64,000 nucleotides of DNA from positions 3,658,001-3,722,000 of the forward strand of contig JAKUDP010000001.1 in the NCBI GenBank assembly GCA_022570795.1. The letters are read 5' to 3'. Position 1 is the stretch's first letter. Each line of letters starts with the position of its first letter. Source of the stretch: Sphaerulina vaccinii (lineage: Eukaryota > Ascomycota > Dothideomycetes > Mycosphaerellales > Mycosphaerellaceae). Positions 1-10,669 of this stretch are shown one piece after another. The position numbers and the translations under genes are program-made. Below the pieces are notes generated by a model. The model was not told where the DNA came from. It saw only the letters and a list, made by a program, of their open reading frames with translations, and searched no databases.

Positions 1-2269
1 CAATGCCGAGGAGTGTGTTGATGAACTTGTACCACCTTCCGCACGCGCTGGCTTCCAGATGATGTCCAAGACCGAAGGAGCTGTGTCTAAGAACCCACTC
101 GAAGGTCTAGACCAGTGGCAAGAAACTCTCGGCCTCATTGCAAGCAACCGCACACCTGCCGATGGCAACTCCTTACTCGCCTTAGGCAAATTGCTGAGTG
201 GCTACGGTCGTGCAGAAGCTGCGCATACATGTTTCCTGTTCGCGCGAGTACTAGCCAAACACACCGGCGCCGATGATCCAGAAGCCTCATTCGTCCTCCT
301 CGGCGCGAACCACCAGAAACCCGAAGAGTCCTTCGGCAACGACCTCGACTCAATCATCCTGACAGAAATCTACGAATGGGCCTCCTCGCTCTCGCAACAA
401 AGAGCCGAATACACTCCACACTTACAAGCTTTCAAACTCAAGCATGCACAAGAACTCGCTGCTGCTGGCCAAAAGACTCAAGCTCAAGCATACTGTGACC
501 ACATCACCAAAGCCTACCAATCGACAACGAAGCCTTCACAATACTATCACCCGACTTTCACACAGACAGTAACCGACCTAAGCGCTTTCTTATCTCAAAC
601 ACCACAGACTGGTCCGCAAGGTCTGCTGTCGAAAGTATCGTCAGCCAAGGTCTCTTCTAGCGCTTCGAGTTGGTTCACGAAATTCGTGTCTGGAGACGAT
701 GACCAAGCATCAAATGCTTCGCATGGAGCTGGTAGTGACGCCGCTGGTCCATTTGGTGGCGTGAACGGAGACTCGCCTGATATCAGCCGTGTTGGATCGA
801 GCTCGGACATGCAGCAGATGTTCAACCCAATGATGGGTGGTGGTGTACCAAGTTATGGCCAGCCTGGCATGTCCGCTCTAACGCAACAGTTCCAGCCTTC
901 ATCTGCGCCGATGCAACAATTCCAGCCATCTTCCGCGCCAGGCAACAGCAGATATGCACCTGGAGCCGCGGGCGGCAACAAATACGCGCCGATGTCTGCT
1001 GGTAGTCTGGGTTCGAACGACCAAAGGCCCGGAACATCTTCTTCTCGATCATATGCGCCGTCGCCCGTGCAGTCTCTATCTGCGCCACGACCTGAGATTA
1101 GCAAGGCCTCATCCGATTACAGCATACCATACGGCAATGGCTCGAGAAGAGGATCAGCTCAATTCTCTAGTGGCAGCTATGAACCCAGACCCTTTCTTGC
1201 TGAGCAACCGAGTGCTCACTCGTACTCACCGCTTGTGCAACATCAGGAGTCAACGCCGTATACACCACAGTCTGGGTTCAGCGAAGAGCAGCCGCCCGCC
1301 AATCTGTATTCACATCAAGATTCAGCACCATATACACCTCAGTCTACGTTTTCGAATGGATCTCAGCACGCTGAAGTAAGTCAACCTGACGAAGAAGGTG
1401 GCAATCCTTCGGCCGCAAGCACCTATGATCCTGGAAACAGCTACGGCTACGAGCCACCTGCATATGTGCCATATGAACCAGAACCAGACACTGAAGAAGT
1501 CGAAGACAAGCCCAAGCCAAGGAGACGCATGCTAGATGATGACGATGACGATGATATCGTAGCCCGCGCCGCTGCCATCAAGACCTCATCACCCGCTCCC
1601 GCTCCTACATCAAGCATGTCCAAATCCGAAGCCGACCGCATCGCAGACGGAAATGTCCGAAAAGCCGCCGAAGCCGACGCCGCTCGTGATGCTGAAATGA
1701 AAGCACAAAAGAAAGGCTGGGGCTTCGGACTCGGTGGCTTGTGGGGAGGCAAGAAAGGCGCTCAGGGTATGCCAACAGAACAGCACGCGTCTGGACCCAT
1801 CAAAGCCAAACTCGGAGACAAGAACAAACTCGAATTCGATAAGGAGCTGGGCAAATGGGTTGACAAGAGTGATCCTAACTGGAAACAAACTACTGCTGCT
1901 GCTGCCACCCCACCACCACCGATGCGCGGACCAAGTCGCAACGTCTCAGCAATGGGACCGCCATCTTCTGGACCACCAAGTCGCGTTACATCTGGCATGA
2001 AAGCTCCTCCTACTCCCTCGATTCCCGGCAGTGGGCCGCCGAGCAGAGTTGGAACTCCTGCGAGTGAAGGTTCAGCGCCTCCAGCACTGACGAATCCCGC
2101 TTTGAGTGGTCTTATGGCTCCTCCTTCTAGGCCTAGTACGTCTCTATCGAATGCTAGTAGTATTGATGACTTGATGGGTGGACCTCCTGGGCCGAGGAAA
2201 GGTGGCGCGGGTGGGACAGTGAAGAAGGCGAAGAAGAAGAGGGAGGTTGTTGATGTTTTGGCCAAGTGA
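1..2269 (+). CDS. SEC16: COPII coat assembly protein Sec16, C-terminal part (5' end outside window)
   Basis: The reading frame is open from base 2 through the left edge, so this is the 3' part of a longer gene. About 755 residues are visible. The first ~180 are helical and match the end of the Sec16 central ancestral coatomer element: a VPPSAR segment, then the NPLEGLDQWQETLGLI region. The rest is Ser/Pro/Gln-rich and disordered, with an acidic DDDDDD run, a GWGFGLGGLWGGKK motif near residue 575 and a Lys-rich tail. Known of the family: Sec16 is a peripheral ER-membrane scaffold that organises ER exit sites and binds Sec23/Sec24/Sec13-31. The GWGF segment followed by a short structured stretch is typical of the conserved C-terminal region. 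No intron is visible in this portion. The call rests on the helical region and the fungal Sec16 tail pattern. Confidence 0.88.
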   Translation, partial: NAEECVDELVPPSARAGFQMMSKTEGAVSKNPLEGLDQWQETLGLIASNRTPADGNSLLALGKLLSGYGRAEAAHTCFLFARVLAKHTGADDPEASFVLLGANHQKPEESFGNDLDSIILTEIYEWASSLSQQRAEYTPHLQAFKLKHAQELAAAGQKTQAQAYCDHITKAYQSTTKPSQYYHPTFTQTVTDLSAFLSQTPQTGPQGLLSKVSSAKVSSSASSWFTKFVSGDDDQASNASHGAGSDAAGPFGGVNGDSPDISRVGSSSDMQQMFNPMMGGGVPSYGQPGMSALTQQFQPSSAPMQQFQPSSAPGNSRYAPGAAGGNKYAPMSAGSLGSNDQRPGTSSSRSYAPSPVQSLSAPRPEISKASSDYSIPYGNGSRRGSAQFSSGSYEPRPFLAEQPSAHSYSPLVQHQESTPYTPQSGFSEEQPPANLYSHQDSAPYTPQSTFSNGSQHAEVSQPDEEGGNPSAASTYDPGNSYGYEPPAYVPYEPEPDTEEVEDKPKPRRRMLDDDDDDDIVARAAAIKTSSPAPAPTSSMSKSEADRIADGNVRKAAEADAARDAEMKAQKKGWGFGLGGLWGGKKGAQGMPTEQHASGPIKAKLGDKNKLEFDKELGKWVDKSDPNWKQTTAAAATPPPPMRGPSRNVSAMGPPSSGPPSRVTSGMKAPPTPSIPGSGPPSRVGTPASEGSAPPALTNPALSGLMAPPSRPSTSLSNASSIDDLMGGPPGPRKGGAGGTVKKAKKKREVVDVLAK

Positions 2270-4994
2270 GCCTCTGAGATATGGTGTTGGCATTGTGAAA
2301 TGGCGTTTATGAGCGGCATGCATGGATGTGCATAGAAGGAGGTGTAGGATATGGTGTTTGGTTTCACGATTCCATGCTCGCGGTGATCATCATGATGAAG
2401 ATGAGCGAGCATGCATGGCTTTTTTCTGTAGCATAACACTCTCTCGTAATGAACGCAGCACTAAGATGGCTGCTGTTTGACCTCACATCTGTGACTTCTT
2501 CCACGCAATGACTGATACATGGCTTCTCCTCGCTGCCTCGCTGAGAACTCCTAAGTGGTAGGAGACTTTGACTAGAATGTGATTCTATAAGATACAGTAT
2601 GTTGCCTAGACTTAGTGGTGGACTGTTGGAAAGGAAATATGTTCATGTTTGGTCCCGAGTGTCAGCATAGCGCTTGCATACTCACAGGTGCTGTAGGTAT
2701 TGACTATAGATGCCTCTGTAGTCAGTATAGTTAGATTAGCAGGTCGCTCGTCGGGCACGTTACGTGAACGCATAGATGCTGCTTGGCTGTGCTGCCCGAA
2801 AGCGAGGATATATTGTCGTGGGTAGGGTTCGGGACTATGGTTCCATTGACTTTCGTAATGTCAGGATGCGGCATGAGGGCAAGATTCGACTGCTTCGTCG
2901 TATAGTCTGGGCATATGATGCGAATGCATTCGTGATGCGAGGACCTTTCTCCGTCACTCGCAAAGTCTTGATTCTTGTCCGTGGCTCTGATTCTTGGGAG
3001 TTGACGTGTCGTGATGTGAGGATGAAGTGCTTGGATTCTCTTCGAGCTGTCTGGGCGAGTTGTCTGTCTGCAATGAAGTGAGGATGTGCTTGTCCAAATG
3101 CATCGTGCGTACGTCTCTCGAAGGTGATGCCAATGGCTTATGCCAGGGTTTGTATCAAGGACAAGACTGTCAAGACATCAACGAACCTGCTCGTCACACC
3201 GACACCTCATGTCTGTGAGCCCGAGTCATGAGAACAGACTTGGTATGTTCTTGCTATGCAAGACATCTTCTTGATAGTCCTCGCATAACAGGCAGCAGTC
3301 TCCAGGAGTTGAGATTGCCCACGTTTACACCTCTTGGCTTTGAGACTGGTTGAGCTGCGGTCCTCGGCTTCTGCTACAAGACCAGACCCAAGAGTATGAT
3401 CCTGACACAACTCAGACGGAAGGTCATAAAGTCAGCGGCATCCTCCTCCGAAGAAGTGGAACCTGTCATCATGAACGGCTGAAGCAGAGCCGTTCTCGCG
3501 GGGCACTGAATTTCGCAAAAAGGAGTCCAGACCGAGTGCGATGGCAGCAGATCCTAGTCGGTGCGGAGAGATATAGTTTGCGAGCAAGATCTGCGTTGTG
3601 CTTGGAAAAAGTAGGTATGCAATGTGACCATAGCAAGTGACCACCTTCCAGGACTATACTAGGCTGTTTCCCTAGTCCTGAGCCTTATAGGCGCTATAGG
3701 CCGTGGTGCATTTTGCTACTTCTCCTACTGTCGATGTAAGTGACGTTGATTCGCTTTCGGTGTTGAAGATCGTTCGTGCCAAGTCGCGTGACTGCCAGAT
3801 TTCGTGCTTGTGACCTTCTCGCGACGGCTCTCCACTGCTTCTCCACACTCCATACTTCGACTCATACCGCTCTACCCCATTGCAACATAACATGTATAGC
3901 CTCCCTGCCGTCCTCGTGCACAACAAGATGGCCAATCGACGAATTTGATGGGGTCAAGCCATCAAGCCGAACGGATTTGGCGGAGAGGTACCGACAGCTG
4001 GCTGCATGAAAACCTTCCGAGTCCACCAAAGCCATGGTCAGCCATCAGTGCCATGTGCCTGGAAATGACGAAGGTGGTGCATATCTGAAGGAAGAGATCT
4101 GACCGCCAACAGACCCCGTTCGCCAGGAACATAGGAGAGCGCTCCACGTATTCTGAAACTGCACTGCTTATATCTGGACTGCCAACACATCCTTCACCAG
4201 GGATCTAACGCAATTCGGACTCGGCACGCTAGCGCCCTAAATAATAGGTGCTACGGAAACAGGCCAAGGCTTAGCCTCACTTCACTCCTCCACTGATTCC
4301 TTCTTGTGCACAACTCCTGCATTGTCTGCTGACTGTGGAGAGGGCAGAGTCGGGCAGAACTGGCACGAAGCACTCGGCGATCTCTTCGCTAAGACTGTAA
4401 TGTCTTTGCTGACTGTCGATCTCCACTTGTTCCTCTGGTGCCAAGCCCCATCCCTCCACCGCATAGCCAGCATCGGTCTAAGAACAGCGCACACGGTACA
4501 CTACTAGTACGTTTCCAAAGTGCATGGTCGATCACAAAATGCGGCCACTTTCATGACTGGAAGAGCTCGGGTCCGCAGTGGAGGAAACCTTGACTGTTCG
4601 AGCTTACAGGTATACGAAGGGATCCTTGTGACGAAACAGACGTCAGTGCTCGCTCGCAACATTGTTCATGTGTTCCAGCAGAACTATTCAGCGGAAGCTA
4701 GGACGCCGTAATGCTCTTGTCGAGCGTCAAAGGTGAGTCCTATAAGTATGTGGAAGGTTTCCCCAAGTCCTGGCCACTCCCGGTCCGTTGGCTTTGGTAC
4801 CAACCAGGAAATCCATCTTGAAACCAAAGACAAGGGTTCTTGCCGCACCGCGAATTACCTATAATAGCGACCAGACTTTATTGTTACATTGGCAATCTCA
4901 CTCCACTTGGACAAAATCTTTCTTCCGAAGAAGAGCGAAGGTCTTTCCTCTCGACATCTCCAGACAACAGTAACGGACAACAGTACCTTTCAGC
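2270..4994. other. Intergenic stretch, no supported gene
   Basis: This 2.7-kb stretch has only short open frames (the longest is about 101 codons at 2776-3081) with no recognisable domain, no matching exon pattern and no tRNA-like fold. I see no repeats. The last few hundred bases presumably hold the promoter of the GH43 gene. Confidence 0.5.
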
Positions 4995-6061
4995 ATGTAC
5001 TCCGTGGCGTCGACAGTGTTCCTTGCTGGAATATGCATTTTCAATGAGTTCACTACAGCATTGCCTTTAGAAGCACGACAGTCGAACCTCAGACCGGTGA
5101 TCTCAACAGACGTACGTCAAGACGCAATGTGCGAGTCGACAACACAGACAACACAGCTAACATCTAACAGTTTCCCGATCCATCGATAATAAAAGTTGGC
5201 GACACGTGGTATGCATTTGCATCGCAATCATTATACGATTACCAGGACATCCGAGTACAAACCGCCACATCACAAGACTTCGTCAACTGGGTAGTCACTG
5301 GCCAGGAAGCTCTCACAGTAATGGCGCCTTGGGCTCGATCTGATGTATGGGCGCCATCAGTAAGCAGACGAGACGATGGAAAGTACCTCATGTACTACTC
5401 TGCCGTAACGACCACCGGAGGAGACGGACGCTTCCACTGCGTCGGCACAGCCGTTGCCGATAACGTCCTAGGACCCTACATCTCCAACACAGACGAGCCC
5501 TTCGCTTGCCCCATCGAACAAGGCGGAGCCCTAGACGCATCATACTTCAAAGACCCAGCATCAGGTCGCTACTTCACACTCTACAAGATCGACGCCAACG
5601 CTATCGGAAATGGCGGAGTCTGCGGCAACACAGTCGAACCCATCGTCTCAACTCCAATCGTAATCCAAGAAGTCCAAGCAGACGGCACAACAAAGCTTGG
5701 AGGACCAATCACCCTACTGACTAATTCCCAATACGACGGACCACTAGTAGAAGCACCCTACATGCATCTCAACCAAGACGGGTTCTACGTACTTTTCTTC
5801 TCATCAAACTGCTTCACGACAGATCTCTACGACGTTTCATACGCTACATCAACAAGTCCTACTGGACCTTTCGAAAAAACTACTGTACCTTTGTTTATTA
5901 CTGGAACGCAAGGTTTGATTGGGCCCGGAGGAGGAACTCTTGCAGATGATGGGACTAGTTGGGCTATGCATGGGTATGAAAGTCAGGAGAGAGTGGGCAA
6001 TAGGCGGAGCATGTATGTGACGCAATTGGATTTGAGAGGGAATCAGGTACGATCTATGTGA
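4995..6061 (+). CDS. Secreted glycoside hydrolase family 43 enzyme
   Basis: Two exons, 4995-5111 and 5171-6061, joined across a 59-bp GT-AG intron (GTACGT...CTAACAG), give 335 residues. The first ~23 form a signal peptide, so the enzyme is probably exported. Right at the splice, the mature protein starts the family's first blade motif DPSIIKVGDTWYAFAS, whose Asp is the usual catalytic base. It continues with ARSDVWAPSV and YLMYYSA. The motif VEAPYM carries the usual acid Glu. GH43 five-bladed propellers hydrolyse arabinans, xylans and related plant side chains; which substrate is used here cannot be read from sequence. The end is uncertain: GTACGATC at 6048 could be a donor to CCACAG at 6111, replacing the last four residues by about 35 others. 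The reported end uses the simple stop. Confidence 0.85.
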
Positions 6062-6294
6062 TGATGCATTGTAGAAGAGATAATGTACATAATGGTAATC
6101 ATCCTCCACAGTTTCGTTCGAGCTTTCTTGCGAGGAGAGTTGCTGAGGTTATAGACGTTGTGTCGCGTCTGTCGAGAACAGGCTTGATGTCGATATTGGA
6201 TGTAATGTCTGTAAAGACGTGACACTCCTGCTCTTCGCATATCCATCGTGTACTCGCGTCTGCCCGGAGTCTGTCTTCGTTCATCTTGGCGTGG

Positions 6295-7252
6295 TTAAAA
6301 AGGTGCCATAGCTGGGAGTGACCAATCGCGCGATAGTGGCGCCGTAGGTGCCGATGTCGTGCCAAACAGTAGACCCGGCTCCGATATGACTGACGGCGCA
6401 GCGGAGGGCTTTGGAAGGCAAGATAGACCCTCGTGGTCTTTCGGTTGCAGCCATATTGGTCCAGTGGTGATGCTGTATTTGGTACAAGCCTTCGTCATGG
6501 TTGCTCCTTGATGGGTCTGACGACCTCCCTTTGGTCCGACGCACTGGCTGTGGCAGTTCTTACATCGATGCAGATCAAGCTCCACCAGACTCTCGTGTGA
6601 TGTGGCGATTTTGTCCATGCAGATCAACATCAAGGCACTATCCTCCTCGATGATGTGGCGAAACTCGTTGTCGCGAATCAGTCGGTAGAGATGGCTGTCC
6701 AGTAAATCGCTCACGATGCTCCTGCTGAATGTATCTTCCAGTAACATCATGGCGTCGATTACCTGGGTAATTTCCTTGAGACTCGTGCCGAATATGCCTG
6801 GGCTTCCGACTCCAGAGGACATGGCACGCACACAAGCCTTGAACTGTTTCTCAACATCAAGCGTCATGGCCGTGACCAGGTACTTCTGTGCTACTGTGCG
6901 AGCAGAAAGATGATCTTTCCAGGAGACCACGAAGAATAAGCCGGGTCCCCGGGCTCTGTAGACGCCTGTATACAGGTAGTCGAGCATTGCTTCCATGGCA
7001 TTCGGTTCATCGTCTTTGAGCTCAATTACGGACTTGGCTCTTTCCTGTCGAGATATCAGCGAGGGAATTCAAGGGCTTCTGGACACTACCAACCTCAAAT
7101 TGCGCATCTACGCCGCATAATTTGGCGAAGTACTCGGAGTTGGTGCACAGGATGATTTTGTGGCACTTCACCTCCCGATCTGTGAGCTTGATGGTGATGT
7201 CTGAGTAGTCACTCTTGCCGAAGATCTCGTTCTTGACCATGTAGAAAGGCAT
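6295..7252 (-). CDS. BTB/POZ domain protein
   Basis: Two exons, 7094-7252 and 6295-7044, with a 49-bp intron (GTTGGT...CGACAG) give 302 residues. The join restores an uninterrupted BTB fold. It runs from SDYSDITIKLTDREVKCHKI through SEYFAKLC to the ERAKSVIELKDDEPNAMEAM region, ending with LDYLYTGVY around residue 80. BTB domains are dimerisation and Cullin-3 adaptor modules. The C-terminal ~200 residues are helical and then carry a CKNCHSQC cysteine pair and an unstructured tail with no known domain. It is the first of three consecutive minus-strand BTB genes (6295-9978). These fungal BTB families expand often and their individual roles are mostly unknown. Confidence 0.8.
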
Positions 7253-7513
7253 GGTGGCCTGTGCTTCGGCAATCCGATGTGTGCCTGTGATGTTGTTGTC
7301 ATGAGAGAGGTTTGTGTTGGAGGAAGGAAGTGAAGCTAAGGACGCGACTTGCAGGGATTAGGCACCTCTGGAACGCGCTTTCCAAAAATCGTGCATAAAG
7401 TCGCCACCACATCTCATAAGGTAGCAGCTACGTGAATATCAGCTAATGCTTCTCTCTTCCCCACTGCCAACTTGCCACCCAGTCGCGTCAAATATGCAAT
7501 CTCCCTATACGGA

Positions 7514-8557
7514 CTATCTTGCCCAATGCTCTCTTCCATATCCAGGATGCATCAACGGCGCCCTCTGATTTCTCTCTGCGTCTCTATCACTCGCACGAAT
7601 GCTCGAGTTGAATCCCGCCGCATCCTGACGCCTGATCCAACAAGGTATCTCATCCTCATGAATCGCTGCATATTCACAATGCGGATGCGAACATGGCATT
7701 CTGTGAGTGTACCCGGGCTCATAGAGCGCTTGTGCATTGCAGTGATTGCAGTAGATGAGAGACATCTCCTTGAGGTCTTCCATGCCAGGACTGCGGCGTA
7801 GAGATGGAGTGGCGAAGAGTGGATTCGCTCGCATCTTGCGAGCCACATCGCTGTCATTAAGCATGCACTCGCGATACTTCTCCCTCAGTGCCATGTATGG
7901 AACGATCTCGCCATTCTCTTGTAGCCAAAGGATAGCATCATATGCGTCTCCAGCGTTATCAATCGAGTTGAGACCATCTGTAAACTTATGATAGGCTTCT
8001 CGGACAAGATCAGCCACATCAAGAGACGCTGCAGCCTGTTTGATGTGCCAGTGGTAGATCCATTGTTGCGCCATAGGCGGGAACCGGCTCACGTCGGGGT
8101 ATCGTTTGGTATATATGAAGCGTAGTATATGAGCAAGCATTTTGCTTTGAACACCGCTCACTAGCAGAGGTTCGTCTCCATGATATGATGCCACTGCATC
8201 CTTGAGACCTGGTGACATCGATGAAAGGATAAGCCGGTGGCAGTGGAAGATGCGTTCGCTATCCGACCCCTGCAATTTGATGTCAGAGGAAGCTGGATTG
8301 TCGAAGAAGGCTGCCGTGTTCAGGGTATACGCCGGTATAGATCTTGCTTCCAGTTCATCTGCTGAAAACGTTTGACGCTTCTGTTGCTGATGTGACTTTC
8401 GACTGCTCTTGGAAGGCTGAACCTGTTCGAGGATAATGCCGGACATAGGTCTGAAGGACTCGCGATTCGCTTGATGCACCTCGTGAGATGGTCTTGATCG
8501 CCAAGTACCAGATATACGGTTGCAGAGGTTCTGAAGTCTCTTGTTGCTCGCAGACAT
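7514..8557 (-). CDS. BTB/POZ domain protein with C-terminal Cys/His motif
   Basis: A single open exon. The frame stays open upstream to 8707, but the Met at 8557 (MSASNKRLQNLC) is the better start because the 50 residues before it look like translated leader. About 347 residues. After a Gln/Ser-rich N-terminus comes a BTB core: FDNPASSDIKLQ, IFHCHRLILSSMSPGLKDAV, then MLAHILRFIYTKRYPD. The C-terminal part has the cysteine/histidine series YCNHCNAQ ... MPCSHPHC ... IPCW, which could bind zinc. It lies 262 bp beyond the neighbouring BTB gene and in the same direction, consistent with local duplication and divergence. Function unknown beyond probable protein-protein interaction. Confidence 0.75.
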   Translation of the reverse strand: MSASNKRLQNLCNRISGTWRSRPSHEVHQANRESFRPMSGIILEQVQPSKSSRKSHQQQKRQTFSADELEARSIPAYTLNTAAFFDNPASSDIKLQGSDSERIFHCHRLILSSMSPGLKDAVASYHGDEPLLVSGVQSKMLAHILRFIYTKRYPDVSRFPPMAQQWIYHWHIKQAAASLDVADLVREAYHKFTDGLNSIDNAGDAYDAILWLQENGEIVPYMALREKYRECMLNDSDVARKMRANPLFATPSLRRSPGMEDLKEMSLIYCNHCNAQALYEPGYTHRMPCSHPHCEYAAIHEDEIPCWIRRQDAAGFNSSIRASDRDAERNQRAPLMHPGYGREHWAR

Positions 8558-9096
8558 TATATTCGTCCAGGAAGTAGTATGATAGGTGAGAAGATGCACC
8601 GTTTGAGCTGAGAGGGAGGGTACTAGCAATTGCCCAGCAACCGGAGAGGGGGCTATGTCGAGTGAAGTGATCGAGTGAACGATATCGCAGTCGAAGAGGG
8701 CGTACATGCTCTTATATCAGTGAGCCACATGTCTCGGGACATGTCTCAAGCAATGCGAACGCACTGTCATCCTGCTTCGCATGACAGACCTCTCGCCTGG
8801 TCAACTCCTACGCATCGATTGCCGCTGACCAGTCCGGAGACATTGTCGTCGTGTTGAGTGCGACAGCCGTCCAAATCTCTGGTCTGCACAAGCCGCCTCA
8901 AGGGAAGACTGTATCGAGGCGATGAGACAGGTAGAGTGACCGCTGTAGGCGGCTGAGATAACGCATGGTCGTGCATGCAGTCTGGCGTCAGGCTAGATTT
9001 CGGATCATTACAGTCATCCTCAGAAGTCGGAGCAGGACGCACAATTGTAGAGAGTATTTTGCCAGCCGCATTCAATATCCACAACGACATGCAGCT
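8558..9096. other. Spacer between BTB genes
   Basis: I see no gene. A 107-codon minus-strand frame at 8767-9090 lies immediately after the stop of the next BTB gene and has no domain or conserved motif, so it is most likely 3' UTR. Confidence 0.5.
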
Positions 9097-9978
9097 TCAA
9101 TCTTCAGGCTCCCCGTACCGCATCTCGTATGCCTCTCGAACGCACTGCGTCAACTTGTCCATGTCACCCTGCTCACAGGGATCGTCTAGTCCGCTCAACT
9201 GAGTCACCGCAAGAATCTTTTCCGCCTCTAGCCTCCATCTCGCGGCTTCATAGTAGCCTAGCGACATCGATTGTAGTTTGGCAAATTCCCTGACTAGATT
9301 CCCGAACATCCACATTGACTCGTCCTGCATGAATAAGAAGTCAATCTCAAGTCTGCAAGCCATCAGACATAGCTCTAAGTGCATCTTCCAATGGAAGCAC
9401 CTTGGCAGCTCATGCCCTTCAGTCTGCCGCAAACTAGCCTTCCAAAAGTCCTCAGTTGCAAGTCGATAGTTGCCCATGTAGATCACCCTTAGCAAAGTCT
9501 CCATAACAGTAGGATCTTCGTCAACTTCCACACCTGGCCGCTTGTCCACCAACACGGGCTTCAGCAGTCCTGGCATACTATCATCGAGCTGTTTGCGACA
9601 TAGCGGACATTTGCCTTGCCCGCGCATGACGATGTCGATACAATCTCGATGGAAGTGATGATCGCAGTCCGTAACAACGTGGTCGTGCATTCTTTCTAGG
9701 CATATGCAGCATTCTGAGGAAATTATATGTGCCAGTGGCGTATCGACCTTTTCTATCCTCTCCCAAGCGACATGTCGTTGCTTGACTTGTTGATTGTGGA
9801 TTCGGCGGCGATGCGTGAACACTTCTCTGTGACAATAGAAGTCATGTCCGCGACATCGAATGATGATGTCTGCAGAGCCATCGCTGCACTCTTGATCCAT
9901 GCGAGGAGGTGCAAATGGCAGGTTCTCTTTTGTTGTCCAGGTGAGAGAGTCAATGCTGAGCCAGTCTGGAGAGTCCAT
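9097..9978 (-). CDS. BTB protein with a RING-H2 finger inserted inside the BTB domain
   Basis: A single open frame of 293 residues. Residues ~36-54 (SADIIIRCRGHDFYCHREVF) are the first half of a BTB fold. Residues ~138-171 (PVLVDKRPGVEVDEDP, then METLLRVIYMGNY) are the second half. Between them sits a full RING-H2 finger: Cys90-Cys93, Cys105-His107, His110-Cys113 and Cys124-Cys127, spaced C-x2-C-x11-C-x1-H-x2-H-x2-C-x10-C-x2-C. RING-H2 domains recruit E2 enzymes for ubiquitylation, and BTB domains bind Cullin-3 or dimerise. Both in one polypeptide would suggest a one-chain ubiquitin ligase adaptor, which is inference. The remaining ~110 residues are helical. No frameshift or intron is needed to read through all three segments. 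Confidence 0.8.
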   Translation of the reverse strand: MDSPDWLSIDSLTWTTKENLPFAPPRMDQECSDGSADIIIRCRGHDFYCHREVFTHRRRIHNQQVKQRHVAWERIEKVDTPLAHIISSECCICLERMHDHVVTDCDHHFHRDCIDIVMRGQGKCPLCRKQLDDSMPGLLKPVLVDKRPGVEVDEDPTVMETLLRVIYMGNYRLATEDFWKASLRQTEGHELPRCFHWKMHLELCLMACRLEIDFLFMQDESMWMFGNLVREFAKLQSMSLGYYEAARWRLEAEKILAVTQLSGLDDPCEQGDMDKLTQCVREAYEMRYGEPED

Positions 9979-10669
9979 GGTACCGAGTCGGTCGCAAGCA
10001 GGTTGGATATGTGAGAGCGATACTGTAGAAGAGACCTGCCCTTCTTACTGTAATCTGCAATCGTGTAATGCGGCTGTGGCATTATAACAATCTCCATGTG
10101 ATGTATGTTCGTCCGAAACTTGAAACGTGTTGAATCTCTACGCGTGATCCACTTCGTAAGTCGTGTCTTAGACGTCTATTGTTGGCGAGACAGGCTAGTC
10201 TCTAGGCGCGCTATGCATTGCGAATGACAAGCGAAGCAGACAACGCTGTGCAAATGCAGAGAAACAATCTAGTTTGTATGCGCAAAGCACTCTCAAGTTT
10301 CCTGGCCAAACGGCGCAAAGCGTTGGCCCTCCGCAGGATCGCAGGCGAACTGCACTAGATAAGGACTGGCAAAGTTCCTCTCACTCAGCCTCACTGGACC
10401 AGTCGTCGCATCCTGGAAGGGATCTCGACATGGAACTGATCAGGACTACCAACGTTGCTCCCAAACGCTCTGATAGGTGTATAAGTCCCCTGTTGCAGCT
10501 GAAGCCTGTTGAATTCTCAACTGGGGAAACGTGGCTTCGAAGCGGGCATTGCTCCTTGTATAGCCAGAGGACGCAGTAGCTCCGCTCAAGAAGGACACAA
10601 GGTCGTCTGTGTGGTAATACTGGAAGCAGTAGGAGCCAGTACGAGCAGCGAAGATGTAGCCTACTCGTC
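9979..10669. other. Intergenic stretch, promoter side of the BTB-RING gene
   Basis: No supported gene. Only short frames without domains. It contains the upstream region of the BTB-RING gene and the 3' flank of the dehydrogenase gene. Confidence 0.45.

Noticed and set aside
2776..3081. 101-codon frame on the plus strand
   Set aside because: No domain, no splice partner and overlaps other short frames; looks like chance.
8767..9090. 107-codon minus-strand frame just after the BTB-RING stop
   Set aside because: Composition and position fit 3' UTR; no motif.
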